The position numbers were made by a program, and so were the translations under genes. Below, one piece after another: positions 8,601 through 17,548 of a stretch of 24,012 bases of DNA (positions are counted from its first letter, which is position 1; each line of letters begins with the position of its first letter). Source of the stretch: Penium margaritaceum (Eukaryota > Streptophyta > Zygnematophyceae > Desmidiales > Peniaceae); contig SZWC01000083.1 in the NCBI GenBank assembly GCA_023375785.1, positions 66,390 to 90,401 of the forward strand, read 5' to 3'. The notes beneath the pieces are model-generated. The model was given only the letters and a program-made list of their open reading frames with translations. It was not told the origin of the DNA and did no database searches.

Positions 8601-9515
8601 GGGCCGTGAGCCTATAACATATTCTCAGAAACTTGGGTGCAGTTCCAACGTGGCTTGTCGGGTCTTCTGTGCACACGGCTTGTTTTGTGCGGGTGGTTCT
8701 AAGTCTAAGCGTGAACTTTCTGGTCGCCTCACACTATGTTTCTTGACGTGGAAGACAGTTGCGAGACAGTCACTTTTGCGCAGGGAAGAACATGATTTTG
8801 CATTAGTTTTAAGAGAATGGACATGATTAAACATTTTTAGGGCTAGTCATGAGCTTTCCAACGCACCAAACTGTGCACGATTCGGATCACCGTAGCTCAA
8901 ACCAGACGCTGGAGCGCAGCACCCCAAACCAGACGCTCAGTCGGCGGCACGCACCACGTCAACCGCCGAGGCGCCCTCACACATCAAGGACCCATCAAAA
9001 CGTCATTCCAGAGGCGCAGATGTCCCTACGTGTAGCGGCGGTGCCCCTCACGCCTTTGGGGTCTTTTCAATGAGTTCATCATCGTGTTTGGTGATGGGGA
9101 TTGATGTGTTTCGAAACATGCTCACGAAACTGCAGTCGGAATCTTGACTAATTCCCCAAGTAAGAAACTCTACTACTAAGTTTCCGACTCCGAGCCAGGA
9201 TTTTGGCGAAGTCCCTCAGTAACAAAACTGCACTCCTGAAATCCGACGGATCATCCACCGGACGCCTCGGCAGTCCTTCCAGAGCAAAATTCCCAGATGG
9301 CATTTTGTTACTCGTTTCGGTCAATTATTCACCGGCAGTCGAACCGCGGCCAGCTCCGAGAGCCGCCGCGCACACCCCACCTTTGGAAGCCCATATCTCC
9401 CTTGTTACTAGTCCGATTCCGGTGAAACAACATTCACCGGATTCAGCAACTCGTCAACTTTCAGGGACAATCCTCCACTGTAGGATCCGAGCAATCCTTG
9501 AGTCTCTAGATCCAA
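8601..9515. other. About 900 bases with no recognised gene
   Basis: No frame gives a recognisable domain. Moderately AT-richer patches around 8640-8860 are followed by text such as GAGCTTTCCAACGCACC near 8849 and several near-repeats of an ACTCC-GAAATCC-GAC kind between 9120 and 9300, which read like LTR or leader sequence. No primer site or LTR terminus could be placed, so I leave it unassigned. Confidence 0.5.
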
Positions 9516-9517
9516 CA

Positions 9518-10160
9518 ATGAGTAATTTCCTCTCTCCCGGCGGCTCGTCGGCGCCTCCCGGCGCCGCACTTGGACATGCAGAGGGACAAATCTTCAACAT
9601 GAGGCTTGTCAACAGATGGGGGAGTCTGGGCCTGCGAGCACCTCTCGCCTGGTTGATGTGTTCGTTCGAGCTCCCTCCACTTCTCGGTCTCCGGCTCTTG
9701 ATGACCCAGCGATCATCGCTGTTGGCCCAAAGACCTCTCCAGCACAGCCAACTTCTACCGTTGTTCCCTTGCACCCCACAGGTACCCATGATTTTGTACT
9801 TGTGTCCACCAGTTTTCCTGCCTCTGTGCGTGGTCCTGCCTCGACTCCTCCTCCTACTATCACACCCCGTCCCGTGTCTCCCACACATGCATCTCCAAGG
9901 TCTTAGGTTGGAGACGCATGTGTACCTTCCTCGGCATCTCCCTGCGGTCAAAGGCCTAGAATTGCATTGTCGAGTCTCAAGATACTCTCTTCTTTTAGGC
10001 CCTCACCTACTGCGACTTGTCTAGCATTTTGTCCTTGGCCATCGACTACATTCCTACTTGTGTTGCCTCCCAGTGGATAGGGGAATCTAGTCCTACGAAT
10101 GGCTCCATCTGAGCATCCTCACCTGCGGTCCGGTCTCCAGCTGCTGACGATCCGGCCATC
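9518..10160 (+). pseudogene. Ser/Thr/Pro-rich decayed coding stretch, possible copia-2 connector
   Basis: A plus-strand stretch starting at an ATG (MSNFLSPGGSSAPPG) continues through frames rich in Ser, Thr and Pro (for example PASTPPPTITPRPVSPTHA near 9840). It lies just upstream of the DPVPV repeats and the copia-2 RT region, where copia-1 also has a Ser/Pro-rich integrase-RT connector. It may be the remnant of that connector, or a different Gag N-terminus. No conserved domain is visible, and integrase is missing, so copia-2 is 5'-truncated or rearranged. Confidence 0.35.
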
Positions 10161-10205
10161 ATGTCTGTGGGTCCAGTAGCCTCATCAGTCCCCTTTGGCT
10201 TACTT

Positions 10206-10345
10206 GATCCTGTGCCGGTGTTAGAACCCTCTGTATACCTGATCCCGTCCCAGTGTCTGTCCCCAATGACACACCTGATCCTGTGCCGGTGCCAGACCCC
10301 TCTTGCTCACATGATCCTGTGCCAGTGTTGGTCCCCTCTGACACG
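10206..10345 (+). repeat. ~36-bp tandem repeat encoding DPVPV units
   Basis: GATCCTGTGCCGGTG-type cores occur at 10206, 10241, 10277 and 10312, spaced 35, 36 and 35 bases. The original unit was probably 36 bases, encoding DPVPVxxPSxxx, part of a low-complexity linker. The 35-base spacings now throw copies out of frame. Confidence 0.85.
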
Positions 10346-10432
10346 GCTATGGCCCAGCAGCCTTCTCCGCATCCTAAGGTAAGCACCTCTGCATCGGGCT
10401 ACTCCCGCGAGCCCGGTGTTCGTCTCTGACCA

Positions 10433-12257
10433 TTGGCCTCTAGGGCTCGGCGGAACACTGACTCAGCACAGAGCTGCCCGACTCGTATTGTTCAGAGTGG
10501 CGAGCCTGGCACGAAGGCACTTGGTTTGAGTGTCTGGGCAGACACTGAGGTGCATCCAGCATGTCCTGACGGTCACGAGTTGGTCTTACGAGAGTTCTCG
10601 GTGGCTTGCAATGCCACAACCGACCTTGTCGTGGCGAGACCAAGTTCGGAGGCATGTGTCCTAGCCACCTAGAGCTCTCCCTCGACAACACCTGATCCAG
10701 GCACGTTGAAGGAAGTACTCACAGCTCAGGATGCAGACTTTTTGCGTGCTACTTGTGAGGATGAGTTGAGAGCCATCAGTGAGTACAGGGTCTAAGAGCT
10801 TGTCGACCTCCCGCCTGGGCGGAAGGCTGTACAAGCCAAGTGAGTCTTTCGCAAGAAGGTGAAGCTTGATGGCACATTGGATTGCTACAAGGCTCGCTTG
10901 AAGGCCAAGGGATTCATGTAGGTTGAGGGTGTAGATTCACTTACACCTTCGCACCCATTGGCCGAATGACCACCGCTCGAGCTCTGTTGGAGTTTGTTGC
11001 TCACCACGACTGGGAGCTGCACCAGATGGATGTGAACAATGCGTTCCTCCATGGCACCTTAGAGGAGGAGATCTACATGGTTCAACCACCTGAATGCAAG
11101 GTTTGTGACAAGGTTTGGCGCTTGTGTAAGGCCTTGTACGGATTGAAATAGTCACCCAGCTGCTGGAACTTGGAGATCACCGGCACACTGACACGTGCTA
11201 GTTATGTGCAGAGTGACGCTGACCCATCCCTCTTTCTCAGACGGTTAGTTGAGACCTTCACTACCATCGTGGTCTACTTGGACGACCTCCTGATTGCGTC
11301 TCATTCTATGGAGGCCGTAAAGGAGGCCATGGCAGTCCTTCAGGTCACCTACGGATGAAGGACCTTGGTCCTGCAGTTTTGTTTCTCGGGATGGAAATCG
11401 TACGTGATCGTCGGTAGCAGACAATCTTGTTGCATCATACACGTTACGCCAGCATTGTGGGGGAGAATTTTTCTGACCTCCTTGGTGCATTTCCCACAAC
11501 CTCCACCCCCATCACACCTGATGGACAGGATGCTCTAAAGGTGGATGATCCATCAGAGCTGGAGGAGACAGTGGACGTGACCCTGTACTTGTGCTTGATT
11601 GGCTCTTTGATATACTTGGCCACTACCACACGACCCGACATTTCCTTCGCCGTCAACCTCCTCGCACAATTTTCACAGTGTCCTCGGCCAAGAGCCCTTC
11701 ATGCGGCTATGCGAGTGGTGCAATACGTGGTATTCACATCATACCTCGGGCTCTACATTTGACCGCAGTGTTTGGTGGTAGTCGACGACTGCACAGACAG
11801 TGACTGGGCGTGGAGTCCTGATGGGCGTAGTCAGACAAGCTATGTGTTCCTATTGGGTAGCACCGTTGTGTCGTGGTGTAGCGGCAAGCAGGGTTGTATC
11901 GCATGTAGCTCATCAGAGGTTGAGTATGTTGCTATGGGGGCTGGGGCTGCTGAGGCGGTGTGGCTGCAGCATCTGTTTCGTGAGTTGCGTCAATATGTTC
12001 CTTGCGTCATTCTTCAATGTGACAACCAGAGTGCTGTTGCCATTGCGGAGAACTGTGGTGTGTTTCATGCACGCACAAAGCACATTGCTGTCGAGCATCA
12101 CTTTGTGCGTGATCTTGTAGAGAGACAGGTGATCTTCGTTATCTGGGTCGGCACAGACATGCAACGGGCTGACTTCTTGACCAAGGCACTTGCGCGCAGA
12201 AAGTTCAAGGTGACCATTCGTCTCGTCGGAATTCGCGCCTTGCCTAAGAGTGGCTGA
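10433..12257 (+). pseudogene. copia-2 reverse transcriptase and RNase H, decayed
   Basis: Conserved connector text GTKALGLS and TEVHPA (as in copia-1), then an RVT_2 reverse transcriptase with KARLKAKGF, HQMDVNNAFLHG, YGLK, YLDDLL (YLDD codons 11275-11286) and TTRPDISFAVN. Copia RNase H follows with TDSDWAWSPDGRSQTSYVF, ACSSSEVEYVA and LQCDNQSAVA. In-frame stops lie at 10670 (TAG), 10793 (TAA), 10841 (TGA, at a Trp site), 10919 (TAG, Gln site), 11149 (TAG, Gln site in YGLKQSP), 11415 (TAG) and 11760 (TGA). Frame changes occur near 10935 and 11355, both equivalent to one lost base. A purine-rich tract and LTR follow at once, as expected for the 3' end of a copia element. Confidence 0.93.
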
Positions 12258-12265
12258 GAGTGGGG
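12254..12265 (+). other. Polypurine tract before the copia-2 3' LTR
   Basis: The sequence CTGAGAGTGGGG, mostly purine, lies right after the RNase H frame and immediately before a TGTGTC LTR start. Position and content fit the plus-strand primer of a copia element. Confidence 0.65.
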
Positions 12266-12572
12266 TGTGTCAGCATGGACTATTGAGCATCTTGTTGCAC
12301 ACCCGTGTCAGTTCTGTACGTGTACGGACATGCGTACCATCGGGTCATGGAGGAGTGTTTTTATGTGAGTCGTCCCTGTCTGTTTGTACATATAACTGTG
12401 ACCACTCAACCGTGTCCATGGTCATGCAGATCCCTGATGCCGACCCAGCTGGTGCCGGAGCATCGAAGGGTGGTGGCTCCACCCACCAGTAGCTGCTGGA
12501 CAGCTGCCACGACGCCCTGGGTGCTTGCTGGGATGCTCTGCAGTTTTTTTGTAGTCGCTAGAGTTTTCTCGG
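12266..12572 (+). repeat. Shared copia LTR, left part (interrupted by hAT)
   Basis: This begins with TGTGTC after the polypurine tract. It contains the LTR-specific CAGATCCCTGA at 12427-12437 shared with copia-1 LTR and with the 7365-7550 fragment. It is non-coding and stops where the hAT element begins; the right part resumes at 16687. Joined without hAT and one TSD copy, the LTR is about 940 bases, close to the 1042 of the copia-1 LTR. Confidence 0.78.
12565..12572. repeat. hAT target-site duplication, left copy (TTTCTCGG)
   Basis: This 8-mer is identical to 16679-16686 at the other end of the hAT element. Eight bases is the standard hAT duplication length. Confidence 0.93.
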
Positions 12573-12586
12573 CAGTTATGACCTAG
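12573..12586 (+). repeat. hAT terminal inverted repeat, left
   Basis: CAGTTATGACCTAG; it pairs with the right end with 11 of 14 identical positions. Confidence 0.9.
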
Positions 12587-12593
12587 GCCCCCC

Positions 12594-12671
12594 GAACATC
12601 GGCACATCGATGTGCACATCGGCACATCGATGTGACCCCCCTCACATCGGCCACCCCGGACACCCCATCGA
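12594..12671. repeat. hAT subterminal repeat cluster, left
   Basis: Five or six ACATCGG/CACATCGATGTG motifs, including two perfect CACATCGATGTG palindromes at 12603 and 12623, begin about 21 bases inside the left TIR. hAT transposases bind such subterminal motifs; the role here is inferred from position. Confidence 0.85.
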
Positions 12672-13121
12672 AGGGTATAGGGGGATTGGAGCATGTGAGT
12701 GCAACATCACAACATACAATGTACTCGTTTTTACACTAAGATCATTTCCATGTGCACATGTTTTCTCACTGTGATTGTCACTATGACCTTTGTGTTGCCA
12801 TACATCTTACTCACTACATGTCATTTTGCACTTTGAAGCTCTATGAGCATGCCATTCACCATGAGAACAACTATGGGCATTGCTCAGCTGGAGGAGCTTG
12901 CCATGTACAACATGCACACCACCTAAGCAAATGCAAAATACTAAGAGATTTCCATTCACATCATGCACAACTCTGGTACTGCATACATTTCATGATGCCA
13001 TGGAAAGGAGGCACATCTTTGGCACTGCATGGGAAAGCATGAGGGAAAAATGACAACTCAGTTTCTGGAGCTGCAACAGTTCAAGCAGAGAACATGCATG
13101 CAAGCAGGGCTAACGTTGAGC
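12672..13121. other. Non-coding interior of the hAT element, 3' side
   Basis: The sequence between the left subterminal cluster and the end of the transposase frame has no supported gene. It is AT-richer than the transposase and would be its 3' untranslated region. Confidence 0.6.
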
Positions 13122-15369
13122 TCAACGATGCCTCTTGCTGGCCCTACCAGTGGCTGCACTAGTCTCTACAGCAGCATTGCTACTCTTCCTTGAAATAACG
13201 CCCTCTAGAAACTTTCTAGTGCCCTTGCTGCTGCCCACTGTCTTGGCCCTCTTAGGCCCCTTCCCCTTTGCAGTTGTAGCAGAGGCAGCAACCTGTGCAC
13301 CACCCTCCTCAGCAGCCGTGACCTCCTCGGCCTCATCACGATCCCCTGCTGCACCATTCTCACCGTCCACGGCTGCATCCTCGTCCTCCTCTTCTGCTGC
13401 ATCCTCCCCATCCCCCCCCTCCATCCACTCCCTCTCCTGCACCCTGCCACTGGACTTCAGGCATCATCTCAACCTCCTCTCTGGTCCGTACATTCCGTGC
13501 GTATGAGGGTCCATCCTCAACCAACTGCACGGTCTCCACGGCAGGGCGCTTCTCCTGCTCTCCTGCTGCCTCCTCCTCGTCCTCCCCCTCCACAAAAACC
13601 TCCTTTTCTTCCTCCATTTCCTCATCACTGCTTTGCTCCTGCACGTCCTCATCTCCCTCCTCATTATGCACCTCCTCCTCAATCTCGCCATCTTCCTCGC
13701 TCTCGGACTCATTGTGTATGAGGAAGTTGGGTTCACGTCATCTGCGTTCTCCCTTGTACTGCTTGCGCAGACGGACGTTCACCCACACCAGCTGCTCAAG
13801 CGTCTTCACCAACAGGCGTTCCTGCATGCTGTGTGAATGAGCTGATAAGTTGAGAAGACACACTCACAATCAGAGCTTGAGCATGGCTGTGAGAGCAGCT
13901 TGATTGCGAGTGCACGCAGGTTGGGCATGTGAGCCAAGTGCAGTGATGCCCACTCATAGGCAGGAAGGACCTTACCCAAAACCCGCGCCACTGCTGCACG
14001 TGCCGTGTCGGTGAGGCGCTTGGTGGTGATGGGTACCACCTCCACGGTCACCCGTCCAAGCTGGAAGGCCTCAAGCTCCTTCTGCAGGTCATCATGCTAC
14101 TTCTGAGGTACAAGGGCGTCCACCACCTGGGCCCACGCCTGCAACATGGTGACGTCACCGCCCAAGTCATTGGTCATCGCACTGCTGCGTACAAGGGACA
14201 CGACATGTCCTTGGTCCACCGCAGCTTCAGGCGCTCCATGCATGCCTTCACGTGTTGTGCTGCCACCTGAGCAGGCTTGCGGCCCTTGGGCTTCGCCAGT
14301 GCCTTCAGCTGCTCTGTTGCATCAAGGAGGCCTCATAGATCTCCCCATCTTGGCCGCCAGGGCTGTCTGCAATACGGAGGACTGTCACGAGATGAACAAA
14401 AAGGTCACGCATTCGACGCACTTGCAGCCAGAACACCCGCCGCCGCACAATCTTGCGCACCAACTTTTTGCGCTGCTCGAATGCACTGTCCCTGTGTGCA
14501 CCCATGTCGTTCCAGGTGATGCTTGTGACCAGCTTCAAGAGGAAGGGCCGCATGTCAAGAAGCCGCTGCAGCATGCTGTGGGCAGAGGCAAACCTGGTGT
14601 CACACTTTGCCACCAATACCGGCCCCCCGGAAGCCTGCTTCAACCAAGTGCGGGGCATGTCATTGTTGCGGAAAAAATCGACAACACGCTCTGCCCTTGC
14701 CAACACCCCAGCCCCCCACTCTGTCTTGCAGGTGTCCTTCATCACCAAGTCCACGTTGTGAGCGACAAACCCCTGCCATAGAATTGATGGGTACTTCCCA
14801 TTCAGGTTGTCGAAGGCCCGCTTGTTCACAGAGGTGTTGTCACAGATGACGGACACCACGTTTGTGGCACCGACTTCCACGATGGCGACCTTGATCATGG
14901 TGGAGACGTGGTCCGCGTTGCGGAAAAACCGCTTGCGTCATGGCTGAAAAGGTGGCAGCTGCCCTTGGCGTTCATGGCCATCGCGTTGTAAATGGGGCGC
15001 TGCTGGACATCTGCCCACTCGTCCACCTCGAGGCTGACACTGTAGATGATCCAGCTCTGCTTCAAACTCGCGTCCATGGCGTCCAGCCACTCGTCCAGCT
15101 TGGGAAGGATCCCAGTCACCACGGTGGAGCGGCCGGGCAGTGCAAAGCTCGTGTTGGTCAAGCGTGCAGTGTGGACCACCTCCAGGAGTAGCCCCTTGCA
15201 ACAGAACGAGATGGGGAGCCCGGCAGCCGCCATTAAATTGACAATGGCCATCTGACAGGCCTGGTTTCCCGCCGTCGCGCAGTGCGTAACCATGCTGGTC
15301 TGCAGCATGCTGGCCACAGCTTGCGGATTTGGCTGTGGGTGATGCTGAAAGAGCGAAGGCACCTGCTGC

Positions 15370-15422
<53 letters not shown>

Positions 15423-15961
15423 CAGCAGCTGCTGTCCCATGCCAAGCAGCCCATCTTCGTCGTCGTCAACTGCCAGTCCGGCTGCTTGGAGCTGCCGAGC
15501 ATACTGCTGCTGCTCGTACAGCCGCACCCAGCTCACGGGCTTGGCGCTGGTGCCCCACTGCGTCCGAGCCCATTGTACAGCTGAGTACTTGCAGGTTGTC
15601 AGCCATGGGGAGGACGAGGCTTCCGCTCAAGCCCAAGGACATCACGTGCCAGTGGAGGGGGGTGCTCGCAAATGATGATGTTGTCATTTTCTTCTCCATA
15701 GTGCCTGTGGATCCTGTCGCAGGTCCCACTGAATGTCCCGCCGCACAACCCACAGTAGATGCAAGGCTTCTTGGAAAGTGCGGGGACTGGTAGAGTGTGC
15801 CGCGAAAGTGAAAGGGTGAGGAAGTCACCCGTAAGACGCCGGCTCACGGGTGGGTTGAGGTCTGGAGCTGTGAAGGGGCCGGTGGACGATGACGATGACC
15901 CTTGCAGTGCAGAGTTGTTCAGAACTGACTCTGGCAGTGTAGATTTCCTGTGTGGTGGCAT
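13122..15961 (-). pseudogene. hAT transposase (BED-like finger, DUF659, C-terminal dimerisation), frameshifted
   Basis: The likely start is the ATG at 15961 (MPPHRKS); an earlier in-frame ATG at 16117 is possible. Order: BED-like finger CIYCG...DRIHRHY (15700-15763); Gln tract (15355-15430); DUF659 with GLPISF, RSTVVTGILPKLDEWL, VSVICDNTSVN (probable first catalytic Asp) and LWQGFVAHNVDLVMKD; linker helices; hATC with NLRALAIKLLSQ and SSSDCECVFSTYQLIH (13833-13922); then an acidic tail and basic end. The protein would cut and paste the element in the nucleus. The frame breaks near 15540-15598, 14928, 14325, 14175, 13815 and 13410, with stops TAG at 14097 and TGA at 13738. The first break might instead be an intron. 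It is the only transposase in the element and runs opposite to the surrounding copia frames. Confidence 0.9.
15355..15432 (-). repeat. (CAG)n trinucleotide run encoding poly-Gln in the transposase
   Basis: Plus strand CTG/TTG units, read on the minus strand as roughly 20 consecutive CAG/CAA codons. It lies between the BED-like finger and DUF659. Such runs are slippage-prone. Confidence 0.95.
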
Positions 15962-16590
15962 CTCAACCTCTAACAGCGAGGCCCTGGGAGGGCCTCGCTG
16001 TGACACTAAAAAGGAACACCTCGTGACTCTGTGGCTGCCTTCAAAGCACACCCAGCCACGCGGAGCTCCAGGCCTCGCTCCCGAGTCCGACCGAGCAGCC
16101 CAGTGGCTCGGTTCCAAGAGCGAGGAGCAAGGATCCCGGTCCCGGTCCCGGTCCCCGTCAAACCAGCCACTTGCTTTCTCAGTTTGAGATGAAAACCAAT
16201 TTGTTTAACGAGCTTAAGGTGACTCAGCATGGCGAACAGGGTTGATGCCTAAAAAATATCAGGCCAACCCTCCACCGCCTCTACCAAGGCATCAGGAGCC
16301 TCGAATGTGGTGAATGTGCATGGACATCTGTGCCGACAGATGGCAGTGCCAGCATGGCTAGGATATGTGCAGTGATTCTGGACACTGCACATGTCCAGTC
16401 ATTTGTTGTCATTGACATGGCAATTCCACGTACGAGGATAGGAGCTGACAAGGACATGCGGAGCCCTTCCTCACAGGTGGTCGGAGGTGAACGTGGCCCC
16501 TATTTTTTTGTTTTTCCTCTCGGTCCCTCCATTCTGACCCACGGTTTCGGCACTCTAAGTGCCTCTTTCACATGTTTCTGAAAAAATGCC
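15962..16590. other. hAT 5' region upstream of the transposase
   Basis: This region probably holds the transposase promoter and 5' leader. A short CCCGGT-type hexamer repeat lies at about 16134-16157. No gene or clear promoter box is seen. Confidence 0.5.
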
Positions 16591-16597
16591 CTTTTAG

Positions 16598-16660
16598 GCA
16601 CATCGATGCCACATCGAGGTGCTTCGATGTACCGCGGTCGATGTGATCCCCTCACATCGG
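16598..16660. repeat. hAT subterminal repeat cluster, right
   Basis: Five CATCG/CGATG motifs (ACATCGATG, ACATCGAGG, TTCGATGT, TCGATGTGA, CACATCGG) lie 18-80 bases from the right end, mirroring the left cluster. Confidence 0.85.
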
Positions 16661-16664
16661 TCAG

Positions 16665-16678
16665 CCAGGTCAACACTG
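16665..16678 (-). repeat. hAT terminal inverted repeat, right
   Basis: The minus strand reads CAGTGTTGACCTGG, matching the left TIR at 11 of 14 positions. Confidence 0.9.
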
Positions 16679-16686
16679 TTTCTCGG
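16679..16686. repeat. hAT target-site duplication, right copy (TTTCTCGG)
   Basis: Identical to 12565-12572. Confidence 0.93.
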
Positions 16687-17319
16687 TGGACTGGCTCTTC
16701 AGTCCGACTTGCATGTTTTGCATTGCCTGTCCCCTGATCAATGCCAGACCTGTGGGTGTGACCATTCGTAGTGTTTGAATCGAGATTCCGCATCTCTAGG
16801 TTCTGACGGTGTTGCGTTTGGATGCCTGGGTGCAGAGTTACAGCCAAAATAGTGGTTTCGGACCGGTTTTAGGACAAACTGACACTGTCGCCTGCGTCAC
16901 GTGCCGTGCGCTGCGGCAGGTATCTATGATGTGTTCTTGTCAGTTGTCATTCCTTGCTGCATGAATAAACTATTGGAGCTTATGAGAATATGTGCGTCTC
17001 CCTAGCCTGACCCTTGCTGTTTCTTACACCTGCTTGCTTGCTAGTGCACGAGTAGACCGGACAGTGTCACCACGTCAGTAGCAACAAAGGTAGGAAGCTT
17101 CGTAGCAATGTCTCACCTACGCCATCCATTCGCGTGAGTGGCCTGATCAACCTGTTCCTGTCACCTTGCTCTTTGTGACTCACTCTTGGCACTGTTGTTA
17201 CTTGCGTTTTTGCTAGGATCAAAGAGCCGGTTGCTCCATTTCATGGTGTACGTGTATCTCCATACCATTGTGTCCACGAGTGCTTACACAGCCTAGTCTA
17301 AACAAACCCTAGTAACTAC
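16687..17319 (+). repeat. Shared copia LTR, right part
   Basis: This continues the LTR after the hAT insertion and ends at a primer site. It shares with the copia-1 LTR the order GTTCTGAC, GCCAAAA, GTTTTAGGAC/GTTTTGTCC, CAGTTGTCATT and CCCTAGCC (17000-17007). An AATAAA at 16964-16969 may be the polyadenylation signal of the R region. The last bases (AACTAC) do not show the usual CA, so the inner edge is approximate. Confidence 0.75.
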
Positions 17320-17331
17320 TGGTATCAGAGC
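17320..17331 (+). other. copia-B primer binding site (initiator Met tRNA)
   Basis: A perfect TGGTATCAGAGC on the plus strand directly follows the shared LTR. It shows that the sequence to its right is the 5' end of a plus-strand copia internal region. Confidence 0.93.
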
Positions 17332-17548
17332 AAGGAGGCAAAAGCTTCCTTGCAAGTGGTGAGAGCTCCCTCTACTCATGGATTTGGGCATGACGAAACT
17401 AGCCGCTGCGATCTTTGTCGGGTGTTGGGATAGCGTTTTTTGACACGTGCCTCCTCCCTTGCCCTAGCGTGCACAACAGGAGTAGCAGCAGTAGCAGTGC
17501 ACACAAGAGGAGTAGCAGTAGCAGCAGCTACTGTTACTCTCGTAGCGG

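Larger units (their letters stand above)
12573..16678 (-). mobile_element. hAT DNA transposon, complete ends, 4106 bp
   Basis: The left end reads CAGTTATGACCTAG and the reverse complement of the right end reads CAGTGTTGACCTGG, with 11 of 14 matching, giving short imperfect TIRs starting with CAG as in many hAT elements. It is flanked by perfect 8-bp duplications TTTCTCGG. Inside are clustered subterminal CATCG/CGATG motifs at both ends and a minus-strand transposase pseudogene with BED-like finger, DUF659 and hAT C-terminal dimerisation domains. The element interrupts a copia LTR, whose two halves align to other LTRs here. The transposase is broken, so the copy is not autonomous, although ends this well preserved could still be mobilised in trans. 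Confidence 0.95.

Noticed and set aside
12600..12660. A CRISPR-like array from repeated CACATCGATGTG
   Set aside because: There are only a few short palindromes without regular spacers, in a eukaryotic hAT element end.
13122..13736. A separate acidic-protein gene downstream of the hAT transposase
   Set aside because: The frame is collinear with the transposase apart from indels and lies well inside the hAT ends, so it is best read as the transposase tail.
17301..17340. A tRNA gene at the TGGTATCAGAGC site
   Set aside because: The motif is a retroelement primer site complementary to a tRNA 3' end; no cloverleaf surrounds it.
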